Below are positions 1 to 11,639 of a stretch of 64,000 nt of DNA, one piece after another. Both the position numbers and the translations under genes were made by a program. The stretch covers positions 6,139,501 to 6,203,500 of the forward strand of contig JAILWY010000014.1 in NCBI GenBank assembly GCA_022113835.1, written 5' to 3'. The notes under the pieces are model-generated. The model was not told the origin of the DNA and made no database searches. It worked only from the letters and a program-made list of their open reading frames with translations. How positions within the stretch are numbered: position 1 is the first letter of the stretch; each line of letters opens with the position of its first letter. This DNA comes from Atopsyche davidsoni. Its lineage: Eukaryota > Arthropoda > Insecta > Trichoptera > Hydrobiosidae.

Positions 1-537
1 ACTTATAATAAAAATGTATCATAAATATCAAAATATTATGTCTGTTTTTGAAATAAATATAACATTAACAATCGTGAATTTCTTTATTTTACTTTCATTG
101 CGCATCAGTAATAGTAAAGAAAATAAATAAAAAGTTAAATGATATTTTATTAACTAATTAGATTTAAAGAGATAACCTTTCAATGCCTAAGCAGTGTTCC
201 AAAGTAAAGAAGGTCACTTTTTGCCATTAGCAAATCAAATCCTTATCGGTTTCAAAGGATTTTTACTGCAAAGTTATTAACTTTAACAGCATTGGAGAAT
301 GTAGTCGATAAGATGGATATCTCGGTGAACGGATCGTTTGGAGATATTAAATATTTTATTGTTTTTGGATGCGATACGCTGGGCTTTTAATATTTACACA
401 TTGTTTTATCTCTAAGTGAAGATTTAATCCAATAAAAAAATACCAAGAAAGTACCAATCATAATTTTTATTTAAAAAAAAATTGACAAAATAATGTATTA
501 TTTTTATGCTTGTAGAGTTTTTAGTTTCTAACCATCT

Positions 538-597
538 ACCCACCTCGTGATGCAATGGTTTGCACGCTAGCATGCCAACTGTTAGTTCTTGAGTTTA
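538..597 (+). repeat. Degenerate tRNA-derived (SINE-like) fragment
   Basis: The segment reads like a tRNA gene with an A-box-like stretch (TGATGCAATGG), a middle part GCACGCTAGCATGCCAACTG resembling an anticodon arm, and a decayed B-box (TTCTTGAGTTTAA). This is the usual look of the head of an old tRNA-derived SINE. Arms do not pair well enough for a working tRNA. Family assignment needs a repeat library; confidence is low. Confidence 0.35.
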
Positions 598-2564
598 ATA
601 TAATAAAATTGTCTCTTATTTCGCCGAATACAAAATAATATCGTGTAATCAAATCAAAAACTCTTGAAAAACGATTTTTAACCTATGATTTAATTTAATT
701 TATTTTAAAACATTTCTGCTTATCAATCAAAATACAATATATCAATATTGAGTAAAAAAAGACTGTCTCATTTAAGTTGTTGAATTAGATGATATTTTTA
801 TATTTTAATAATATTCCTATAAGATTGTAATAGTATACAGATTGTGAGCTGTCAAGCAGTGTGCTCAAAACTTGCCATGCAATTTAGAAATATCCAAAAT
901 ATACTTTAGCTGTAATTACCAACACAAATTATATATTAAATTCATATAATTAGCAATATGCATAACCTAAAAAAAATCATTTGATTTTAAGCATCTTGGT
1001 TTGTTCATTTTATCTTATTTAATATGCTTGTATATTTGGTTTAAAATTCTTATTTTTTATTTCTAAAATCTACAATAAATTCATTATTATTTTGAGTAAC
1101 TATCCTTCTTGTAGGTAGTGAGTAGCGTGAACATTATTTACATTTGTTTTCAACAAAAAACTCCACACCATCAGTCATTGTCTCCTCCCCTGATTGTCTA
1201 ACAATATTACTGGAAACTAGTAAATCTCTCTGCTCCCTGCGGGGGTAGTTTTTTATATAAACTTTCAGTGTTTACACATTTACGGTACCTTACTGAAACT
1301 TACCTACCAAGACTGAGATACGGAGCTCTCCCTGACAAAAAATTCTCTGCCCCGCCGTGTATGGAAAAACTAAAAAGAATTTAGCACCGCAAACGAACGA
1401 AACACTTTTCACTTTTTTTGTCGCTTTCTTAATGTTTTGAACGTGGTTTTGCTTAGTTTTCGGTTAAACCTTTGGCAGTGCCAATGCTTTCATTTAACCT
1501 AGTTCCATTCGTAGGGGCTATAAGATTTTTTTTTTTAGTAAATAAAACTTTCCATATAGAGTGCGAATATTTTCAATAAGACTTGAGCCAGGTTTGATAA
1601 TGAAGAAGTATAAAACAGTTTTCAAACCAAAAAGGCAATGATCGAAAAACTGTTAACTAACAAAAACATTAAATTTGAGAGACGAATAAAAATAATATTT
1701 AATAGAGTTAAATAAATACTAAATAAAAAAGCTTTAGTTATATTTCTTATTTTAATATAGAAATAATCCAAGGCATCGACGTTGTCGTCACGCAAGTGCC
1801 ACCATCTTATATATTACGGGCACGACGACCCCCAAGGGTCGTAAATTTTGTCGCATGTTCTCTTCAGAGTGTACTACCACTTATTTTATTATTGTATATA
1901 TATATATATATATATATACACAATGCATGTATTTATTGCTATGTGATTTTTGGCATATCTTTATTCCACCGCTGTGTTTTTATATAAGTAGGTAGAAAAT
2001 TTTATAAAATCTGATATGTGGCTCTTATAATCACAAAAGTATTATAAGAGCTTTAATTAATACTTTTACAAAAACTAGTATTTATTTTTATTAAAATCTT
2101 CGCTTTTTTATAAATCTTTATATTAAAGCTCGAAAATATACCCAAATCTTCGTTTCTCTTTTTATATTAGTTATCAATGTATGCCTCCCATCCGGCCCGT
2201 TTCTTCTGCTGAGCCGTGAAGGCTTTCTTTATCAGAAAATGGCGGTGTCATCGCCTAATTTATCACCTCCGCTGAAAACTGAAATACATTCTCTGGACAG
2301 GTGTAATGGAATATCGTGAATTATTTTGTTCTTCTCCAGCTTCAAAATAATTGTGTTCATTATTAAAGCACAAGCGAGTACTTAAATGAATGAAATATGT
2401 ATGACTGATTATTATGCATAAGCGAGATTTTCAATCAAGCTTTGAGTGTTTTTTTTTTTGGTTTATTTTTTTTATTTTTGGATGCTTGAATGCCTGTATA
2501 AATTTGCGCATTGGTCTTAATTCTAGACCCTCTTCACCCAAGTGCTTCTTAGTGTAATCTTTAT

Positions 2565-2640
2565 ATCGCCCGTCTAACAAGCGTTCGAGTGGGCTGCTCT
2601 CTGCTTAGCAGTTCGGGGATTCCAATCCAGAATTGTCTTG
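2565..2640 (+). repeat. Possible tRNA-derived fragment
   Basis: It contains a B-box-like run (AGTTCGGGGATTCCAATCC) after a GC-richer stretch that could be a decayed tRNA body. No clear A-box and no paired acceptor stem are seen. Treated as a possible SINE remnant only. Confidence 0.22.
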
Positions 2641-5600
2641 ATACAACCTCCGTCCGTTCTTTAGTTAATGTGATCCGCTCGTTTCCATTTTAATTAGGCT
2701 ATCTACAGCCTTAACAAACGAACGGGGTTTTTGTCGAACTTCTTGAGTACAGATTGTATTTCTCTTTTGACTTTCTTCTAAGAACTGGCCTTTTAAAACT
2801 TTTTGAAAGACTTTGTGGATTAAGATATCTGTCGGAACAAATTTCTACTCTATAAATATGAATGCGCTGAGTGAATATGTGAGATATGTTTATTTTTGAC
2901 CTGCAAAAAAGTAACGGGTAATTTGTATCTAGAGTTAATGCTCTTTTTCTCAGAAAAATAAGTAACTATACTTTGTAATCAAATATTGGCGTTTTCAAGT
3001 ATCTTTAAAAAGTATCTTGTTATTTTATCTTTTATTATAATTAAATTGACTTATTTTATGATAACCGTGTATTTTATATTTTTTTGTTGAAAATTTTGCT
3101 TCTCTGATTTGGGAAGTGTCTCAATATTAAAAATAACAGCTAAATTCAATTTCTTTCAAGACCATACTGGGAGCATTACATTGTAACAAAACCGGTTTTA
3201 TCATACCCAAGGAATCACCCTCGGTTAAAAGCTACGCTCGATCGGTAGCTTTCTTAAATAAAAATGGCCTATGCTCAATGCCTGAATGTATATTTATTAC
3301 TTTGAAGATAATAGTACCAGCACGTTCTTAAATTGGGGTATCGCTTGATTTATTATATTAGAAAATGACGCAGCTTTTCACATAACTTTTAATTTATTGT
3401 TTTTTTTATTGTTTTGATCTACCAATATAGAGAATTCGGATCGTGGCTTAGAACCATATTAAAAAATCCAGATGTATTTAAAATTACACTGTGTCTTACA
3501 TCAAATAGCTATGATGCCTTCAATCCATAATGATACCTTTAATTTGTACCGTACTTTATTTTGATATGAATAAAAATACTGGTTTTAACTTATAATAAAA
3601 AAATCATTTTTATCAATAAATATATTTATTCCAAAGAATATAATATTATTCTCTATCTGTAATGTTATAGTAAATTATGATATGTCAATTATAATAAACC
3701 ATTTAAATTTTATAACATAATAATGGCAAAGAATGCCTTTAATGAAATATGATATCAAGATCGGTATTCGAACAATTGGTCATATCGCGAGCGATTACAG
3801 AAAGTTTATAATTAGTGCTTAACTTGCGATAAAAGCTTTTCGATAAGAAATTTGAATAAGGCAAAGTATTTTTACGTTAAGATTCCAGATAACTGAAACA
3901 ATCCAATATTTTTGGCTGTATATTTTTTTGAATTTTCATCGCTTCAATTCCTCTAAAACTAAAAAAAAAAAATAAAAGTTATCGTTAATCTTTTAAATTA
4001 TTCATGCACAATTTTTTTCCTGAAGAAATTTAATTGGTAATAATAAACTATAACTCAATTTAAATATTGATATGCAAATAACTGCATCTTCACAGTTTCT
4101 TCTGAGAATTTATATTTTTTGTTACAAGATATGCGATAGCAAATCAAATAAAGTATAACACTAATTAAAAATTGATCAATTAAATAAAAGCACATAAAAG
4201 CTTAAGTTTTACATTTGATTACTTATCACTTTTAATACTTTGGAAATTAGCTATATGAAAGTCGTTATGTACCCTCCTCATACTGTAAAAATATTTATTT
4301 TACAATCTTAGTTGAAAAAATACTGTATACCATAATGTGTGTTCACTTAAAACTGAGTTTTCACTTTAATCTAAAAACGCCGCCGCTAGAGACGACAGCA
4401 CTTCTACTTGAGATCTTTCAGTTTATTTTCAGTAATTCTCCTTATTTTCAGTAAGTGGCGATGCTTAAACTGTAAACAGCTTAACTTTCCGTTGCACCAC
4501 CCATAAAAGCCTTTTTCTCGACAGTGACTTACCGCTTTTAGTCTGAGAGTAGTTTTAGTGCAGGAAAGATGTTGATATTTGGCCTTGGCAGGTCTCTCAA
4601 AAATGAAACTTAAATTATTTAGCTTAACCCTACACACTTTCAATGATTTATAAAACCAATTCATTATAACCTAATAATTACTTTGTTTCAGCGTTAATAA
4701 TGAATATTTGAACAATAAAATAATTAAATAAACAAAAATTTATTTTATGTTCAGTAAAATCATACCTTTCCAAACGTTGAAATAAATTTTATAATTAATA
4801 TTAATAAATCTTGGAAATTACGATTATAATATGAAAACAATACGCGGAAACATAAATTTTACACAGAAATACAAAATATCGTAAAAGGTTCCTTATATTT
4901 TATTGTATGTTTTAAAGGTTAATGGTTAAAAAAACATTCAAAAAAATTAAAAAACAAAAAATTTACACTTATAGATAGCGTAAACAATGTTATATAAATA
5001 TAAAATAAAAGTTATTAAAACATTGAATTTGTTGTATTTAATATGTGAAATATTTAATTTAATTAAATTTAATGAAAAATCGTTTAATATTGCCTACGAA
5101 TTTCTTTTTGAAAAAGGATGAATTTGAAAAGATTTCAAAGCAAACAGATGAACAAATGTGCTTAATAATAAAATCATTAAATAAAATGATAAGGGATTCA
5201 CCGAAGATTATACATTTTCTCCAAATGCCGCTTTTCGGAGAAAGTTGGTGACCGTTTCACTAAACATACGTTTATTCTCAGTCAATCTCACTAATTCGAC
5301 TGTACCCTCAATTTCCAGCCACTTTCTCATCCTTCCCATCCATTTTCTCCTTCCCATGTATCTCTTCTCTCTAGTAGCTTCTATATAGCAGTGATTAAAC
5401 CGACATCGGTAATGTTAGTTCTTATTTATTTTATTATCTTCAAATGATATTTCTCCGTTACATAAATAATGGGGCTTACGCAATTTTAAATGTTCTGCAG
5501 TAAATTATCGCTTCGTACAATATCTAACTATTGTTTGCTTAACGAGTCGGTTTCTTTTGTGGGATCTTTTATGCGCGCAGCTAATTGCTTTCGAAGTGTA

Positions 5601-8600
5601 TTATGGAAAAGTGCTCGATTATGGTGGGGAAGAAAGGTTTCCATTTTTAGGTCAGCCGATGCCTAGTATAGAACTTTGCGGGTAAGAATAGAGATTGTAA
5701 CTTCATTTTTTTATAATTTCTGCAGTGAAATTTTTATTGAAATTCCAAACCACGAGAGCTATTTTATAATTAATTAATCATTTAAGTTTTATTATTCACA
5801 TCCTTACACGTGTGTTTTGATTTAAACAGTGACTAAAGATACTTCATTTTTGTTTAACCATTTACATAAAAAAAACCTGTTTAAAGTATTGAGAACAAAA
5901 TTCACGTTTATTATAATTTTACAACTAATCATTCAATAATATGTTGACCTTTTCATAGAATCTGTAAATTATCAACTCTGTTATTTTTAATTTTAAAAAC
6001 TAACTCCAATAGTTATATGGTTTTTTTTTGGAAACATGGTAAATTGTTTTTTTGCTTCAGTGCCTCAAAACTTATCAAACCTTTCAAATTTACGCGTTGC
6101 ACTTTTTTATTACCTAAGTAAAATTTTCTCCATTAACTGTAATTATTTTTTTATCAATGTATCAGTTAAATGTTAAAAATACTTGATAATTGTTTTTCTT
6201 AAAACATTTTCTTTGTGTAAGAATTTACCATTAAAATTATGAGCTGTTGCTCTGAATAATGAAAACTACGCAAATTTAAATGTTTAAATTTATTTTAGTA
6301 TAATTTCAATGAAATGAAAGACGATCAAATAAACAGACAAGCTGAACCGTAATATTAATATCACTATGTAAACAACAAAATCAACAGAGACCCCTCGCTT
6401 ATTTTGGAATCACATTAAAATATATTGTTCGGGAATATCGTGTGAAGCCTCGCTGTCCCCGGTCGGATCGGTAGAATAAGGCATAATTTTAGAATTATTT
6501 AGTAGGAAGTACAAGAATCACGAAGCAACTATCGTTTAGATGAGAAACTGTGTGTATTTGTGTATCAGTATTTTATTAAATTAAACAAAAAAATATTCAA
6601 AGTTTATATATCATTGAAAGTAAAAAGTATGTATTTGGATTTTATTATCATTAGTATAAATGGTATATTTACTTTTAGAGAAGTATTCATTTCAAAGTAT
6701 GAATAATGACTTTTCAATCAGTTTTAAGGGTAGGATTAGCCCATTGTGTTAGACATGCCCCACCAGGTTTGCGAACTCTACCAATATACAGCAGCGACGA
6801 TCTTTCCCCGAGGGTCATATTAGTGTGTCTGCTGTGCTTTGTACTGAACGGCGCCTGATTGAAAATTCAAACAGATCGCGTCTTTATCACCCGAAATTTT
6901 CAGTGACCCGAGAGAACAATGCCCTGGAGACAGACAGCCAATAAAATCCCGTGGCTAATCCATTTGTTTTGTATCGAATTACATTTGGATGCCAACTGTG
7001 TCCTGTGGTCGGCGCGGCACTGTGACGCTTATGAACTGAACAGACCTAATTGATTATTCCTTGTCACTGTGTTGTTTTTGGGTTAATTATTATTGGCTGA
7101 AAAAAACTAAGCACTACGCATGTGTATAGCAGAAAAAATATTTTCAAACCTAAGTAATTTTCTTTTGAATAAATTGAACCAATAGAAGCCTGATCAATCA
7201 TATATTATTGTGCTAGCACTCTACAATGCGCAAATTATTTATCAATATTGAATCATTCATAGCAAAAATAACTGGGCCCCATAACTTTTAATTAACATAC
7301 TTGAATTTTAGTTGTATTAACCCAAATTACACACGTAATATTTAAATCTTGTAATATACTTGCAATCAATAAGTTATTTAATCAAGAATAACACAACCGG
7401 TTTTGCCCGTTTTTTATCTACTGAATTTCTAATTTGTCTTTTAGTGCTTTCGCAAGTGTTTTCTTACAATAAACAAATTTGTTCGAAGCTAAAGAAATAA
7501 TTGCGTAATTAAAACCATGCAAAATAACAAAAACCAAATATATTGTTTTCATAAATATGCTTTTGTAGATCAAGAGCTATTTGATATTACAGGCATAGGT
7601 TTTGGGATCAACGGCCGTTACTGTAATATTGGACGATCTTTTCTTATTTTTTTGAGTTCAGGGTAGATTGATTCTTTTCCATTTTCAGCCCAAACATCTG
7701 GCCACTTTTTATGGTTGAAAATAACCGAGACATTTTTTCCCAGGATCAATTTTATTATTTTTAATTTTTCAAGTTATTTTTTTTGTACTTCAGTGACAAG
7801 CTTCAATTTCATATAATAAATTGAAATGAACATACCCCAAATATTTTTTTATGAAAATAAGCTGAAGTTGTCATTATTTGAACGAGAAAATTTGTAAACT
7901 TTTTTTACTTTTAAGAGAAATAAGTATTTTATTTTTTTAACAAAAAACAATATTTAAATCATATGAATATAATATGTTATAAAAAATTATAATTTTTTTA
8001 TGAAAAACAAAATTAAAACTATAACAGGCTTGATTATATCGATATGTTGTACATCGACTATAAATCTGTTTGATAAGAATGTTTCATGTATATATTACAT
8101 AAAACTTTTTTTTAAATTTTATTCGATCATTGTCATCTTATAAATTTAAATTGTAACTTATTTTAACGATGTTAACTATGCACTCACGAAATCCAATTTC
8201 CAACACCGTATTATTTATGACTATTTAATCTAATGTTCCATCAAAAATACTTTATACGATGAAAATGTTTGTTTATAAACAAAATGAGAAACTATTTTAT
8301 CAGTAACAAATAAATTACGGCAGATTTAAACAATATATTCAAATTATAAATCAGATGTTTAAAAATTACCCATTTTCAATTATTTAAGATATAAAAATGT
8401 ATATATTTCTATGAAAAAATTACATAATAATGAAATTTCCAAATCATTCCATATTTCATTATAATACGCTATATTTTTTATCATCGTCTATTTTTTGCTC
8501 CTTGAAAATTCTTGATATTTATTAATTTGAACAAATAAAATGTGAGTTTAATAGTTAAATTTCCGAGATATATATATATAAATAGTTTTTATCAGACATT

Positions 8601-8904
8601 TTTGTCTGTTATTTTGATATGATGGCTATTTAGTTATTTGGTAACATATATAATTATATTCTAGTAATTAACAAAGCTAGTCATAAAAAAACATTTATTA
8701 ATTTCACTCTGATTTACTTACGGTTCTAATCACCTGTTGTTAGAAAACCGTAACCATCTTGTATCAAAACAAAATGCTTAACGGCAAGAGCCAAGTAGAT
8801 CTCTGTCTTACGTGCACTTATGTCTTATTCCAGATTTATGTACTTTTACTTGTTAAAATATAACGTCTTCTTAATTTTGGATACAATTCAGTTGTTTTTA
8901 TACC

Positions 8905-8962
8905 GAGAGGCTGTTGTTAGCGACGTGTGTATATTGCACAAGAGCTAACTCGAGAGCCTCGA
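8905..8962. repeat. Imperfect stem-loop
   Basis: GAGGCT...GTTAGC on the left pairs with GCTAAC...AGCCTC on the right, with a small inner GTGT/GCAC pairing and a short loop. The whole folds to about 55 nt. It stands out from the AT-rich surroundings by its GC content. It could be a structured RNA, a protein-binding site or chance; there is no sign of a gene. Confidence 0.35.
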
Positions 8963-9988
8963 TAGGATATCGCAAAGGCATGTGTGGCTAAGTGTCTTTT
9001 GAGAAAGCATTTCAAAATTCTGTGAACGAGACTCGACATTACACTACACACTTATAATATATTTCATAGTGTCTTTAATTTTAGCGTGGGGTGTACAAAC
9101 TTGAATATAACCTGTTTTAGAAGCAGTAAAATATCTCAAGTTAAAAATGTGAAACATTATATATTATCCTTAAACCAAAATACAAAAATGTCAAACATGA
9201 TTTTTCTCAAATCCTCAATGACTTTTCTAAATATCAAATATGTATAAAAAAAACTATCACTGTTATTAAGTAAAGAAAATAACAGAATAGGTTTTGATAG
9301 TTTAAATAATAATCAGTAAGATCAGTAAGATCTGAAAATCAAGAAGTAGAAATGTGGTATTTTAAAGACTTAAAATTGATTCATTTTATTTTAATTTCCT
9401 TGCAACCACTAATCATAGATGAAAATGACAATATGTTTTATTCACATTTAAGATCAATAAATTTTTCCTTTTATTATTTATTTACTTAAAAAAATAAATC
9501 AAAACAGCGCTTAAGTGCTTGCATTGAGATTATTCAAAAAAATTTAAGTCTAACAAAAAATTCGATATAAAGTTATTATCGAATCATAAATGTGTCAATG
9601 GAATCTGTCATTACTGAAAAGAAATTCCCATCTGTAAACCAAGGGGAAAAAATAATGAAATATACGAAGCACGATTCCCAACATTTATTGAAGTCTCGTT
9701 AAAAACTTGTCGGATAAATAAAAATAATAATCCTCCTCGTGGACTGCATCCCGTAGAAGGGGCAACTTTCGTAAATTTAAAGTTCCCAACTCGCCAGGCT
9801 GGGGACGTACTTTTCAGATTTTAACAAACGTCGTTTTAAATCGCATCCCTGGACGGAGCATTATTCTTGCGAAGAAAGTAAATTATTGTGATATTAAATT
9901 GAAAAGTTTCTCTCAGGTATCTGGTCATTGACTAAACTGAAACAGGCTTAAGATTAGTTAGATTCACTACACATAGATTTCGTTTACT

Positions 9989-10062
9989 TGCCAGACTAAG
10001 ACAAAATCGAGTACTAGTTGATTAAGAGCCATAGGTCTAACCGCTGGGCCAACAAGCCAAAT
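9989..10062 (-). repeat. tRNA-derived SINE head, minus strand
   Basis: Read on the minus strand it begins GGCTTGTTGGCCCAGCGG, a good A-box context, and after about 40 nt has a B-box-like stretch (TACTCGATTTTG). It resembles the element at 30550-30628 (shared CTTGTTGG start and TTAGACCT), so both may belong to one SINE family. Stems are degenerate, so a functional tRNA is unlikely. Confidence 0.45.
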
Positions 10063-10299
10063 AATGTTAGAATTATGCTTTAATTTGGGTCTTATTTTAT
10101 TGTAATTGTGTTGTTTCTTCTTCTGTTATTATGATTAAACGTTTATTAAAATACAGTGAAAAATAACCCAATCATAGTATTATTGCATACGTAACTTCGA
10201 AAATTTATTGATTATTTATTGTTTGAAAATTTAATCAATTTTCAATCATCCTGCAAAACTTGCTGTACGTCATCGAATCCAATAAGTAAGCAGACTTCA

Positions 10300-10420
10300 A
10301 GGGGTTCTTCTCTTGTCACTCGCTCTGGTATTTGCCTTGACTTCACTAGAATCCAACCGTGACTCTCAGGTGAAAGCAAACACCTTAACCCATCGCCGGT
10401 CACAATAAATCGAAACACGT
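10300..10420 (-). repeat. tRNA-derived element, possibly Ser-like, minus strand
   Basis: On the minus strand, GATGGGTTAAGG resembles an A-box and GGTTGGATTCTAG a B-box, separated by about 40 nt. A GGTTAAGG A-box is typical of class II (Ser/Leu) tRNAs. A 91-codon open frame on the minus strand (10242-10517) covers the same sequence; I take it as a chance frame through the repeat and not as a gene, because the tRNA promoter boxes explain the sequence better. Confidence 0.35.
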
Positions 10421-10519
10421 GACAAGTCACTGAAGAATATAGTGGGGATGCTGTATCTGAAGGGTTGAAAGTCAAGCGCTCCTTAACCTTATGTAAATAC
10501 TCTTCACAAATAAACATAT

Positions 10520-11040
10520 CTTAAAAATCGCAACTATGCATTTTTAAATACTAATATGACGTAGAATACTTTATCAAGTTTATATATTTAAACCACCTTG
10601 AATTAATTAATTGTTTGCGTTGAGTTGAACCGCATAACCTTTAATATCCTACGTTACAGATCATGTTTAGCGACGGGCTAAAAAAAGGGGAACACCCTCT
10701 AAAAAACTTGGTCCCAAATATAATCAGCTTATACCAGACTTGATTTGTGCAGTCGGGAGACTCGTTTGACGTAGAATAAAGCCGAAATTCCACTTGATAC
10801 AAAATGACACTAAAAAAAACCTAAAACTTAAATAAACATAATATTTTATATGGTTATGTTTTACGATTTGAAGTCAGAACTAAATTTTCATAGGCAACAA
10901 AAGAAACAAACTCACTCCCGAAATTCTCGTAACAAGTAGCAGAAAGCGCGGCCCATAGCTTAGGAAGCACAGTTCATATCACTGGAGGGCATGACCGACA
11001 TTTTTGATTGGATCTGTTTAACGGTGTTACCAAAGGCAGC
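10520..11040. other. Non-coding stretch between repeats
   Basis: AT-rich with a modestly GC-richer part near 10660-10770 and 10915-11000. No coding potential, RNA gene or complete repeat is recognised. Confidence 0.5.
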
Positions 11041-11066
11041 TGCTAAGGGATAGAATCTAATTTCAG

Positions 11067-11122
11067 GCATAAACAAATACAGCCGGCACGGCGCGGGCGT
11101 CCCTCTCCGGCCCGCACAGCCA
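11067..11122 (+). other. Exon-like GC-rich segment (speculative)
   Basis: A short GC-rich block bounded by a splice acceptor (ATTTCAG ending at 11066) and a splice donor (GTGAGT starting at 11123). It has 56 nt. Read with two leading nucleotides it has an open frame of 18 codons that continues, without a stop, into the next exon-like block at 11511-11633. The product resembles no family I know. GC-rich blocks lack stops by chance, so this may be nothing; transcript data would decide. Confidence 0.2.
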
Positions 11123-11510
11123 GTGAGTATATTTCATTAACGATCAGCCGCACCGCCTGTCGGATTCCCTGTGTTTTATTTCGATAAATATTTTGCTTTT
11201 CAGTTCGCTTGAGTTTTTCTATTGTATCGGAATTGTGATACTTTCTTAGGATATTTTTACCTTTTCCCATTTTTTTTTTATAAAATATCATGCTTTTAAA
11301 TTACATATATTTTTTTCAAATTATATTTTAAATGTTAATAAAACTCTTGCAGTACAACAAGAGGTTAAATTAAATTAAAAAATCCTGCCGGGATTCAAAC
11401 ATTTCGAAATCCTAAAGCTGGTCTAGTAAAATTAAAATGAATAAACAATAGTTTAAATGCCAAATTTAATTGTAATTGATAATTAATTATTGTGTATTTA
11501 TAATTTTCAG

Positions 11511-11633
11511 GCGGAAGCGAATAACTTAACCTTAAGGGCGGCCCGCAGGGCCTCGGGCGGCGTAGGGCGGGGGTTGCTCCCCCTCCCCGCCTACCCGGTA
11601 CCGACACACCAAGACTCTCAACTTATATCAGAG
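11511..11633 (+). other. Exon-like GC-rich segment with consensus splice sites (speculative)
   Basis: The block is preceded by AATTTTCAG and followed by a strong donor (GAG then GTAAGT at 11634). It is 123 nt, exactly 41 codons, open in only one of three frames; the other two hit early stops. That frame is compatible with the segment at 11067-11122 across a 390-nt GT-AG intron. The predicted peptide is rich in Arg, Gly, Leu and Pro and unrecognised. It might be an exon of an unknown gene, a non-coding exon of the downstream tn gene, or a coincidence. Confidence 0.27.
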
Positions 11634-11639
11634 GTAAGT

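Larger units (their letters stand above)
1..9985. other. AT-rich non-coding stretch, no gene recognised
   Basis: I see no open frame of coding character and no splice-consistent exon set here. The sequence is strongly AT-rich with many A or T runs and a (TA)n tract near 1896-1917. Short stretches of higher GC stand out at about 2180-2300, 6740-7060 and 9730-9860; they carry no long open frame and could be conserved regulatory DNA or decayed elements. Degenerate tRNA-like sequences occur near 538-597 and 2565-2640. It may be intergenic or part of a long first intron of the downstream gene; the sequence alone does not decide. Confidence 0.6.

Noticed and set aside
10242..10517. Minus-strand open frame of 91 codons
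   Set aside because: It contains A-box and B-box-like sequences of a tRNA-derived repeat and no protein domain.
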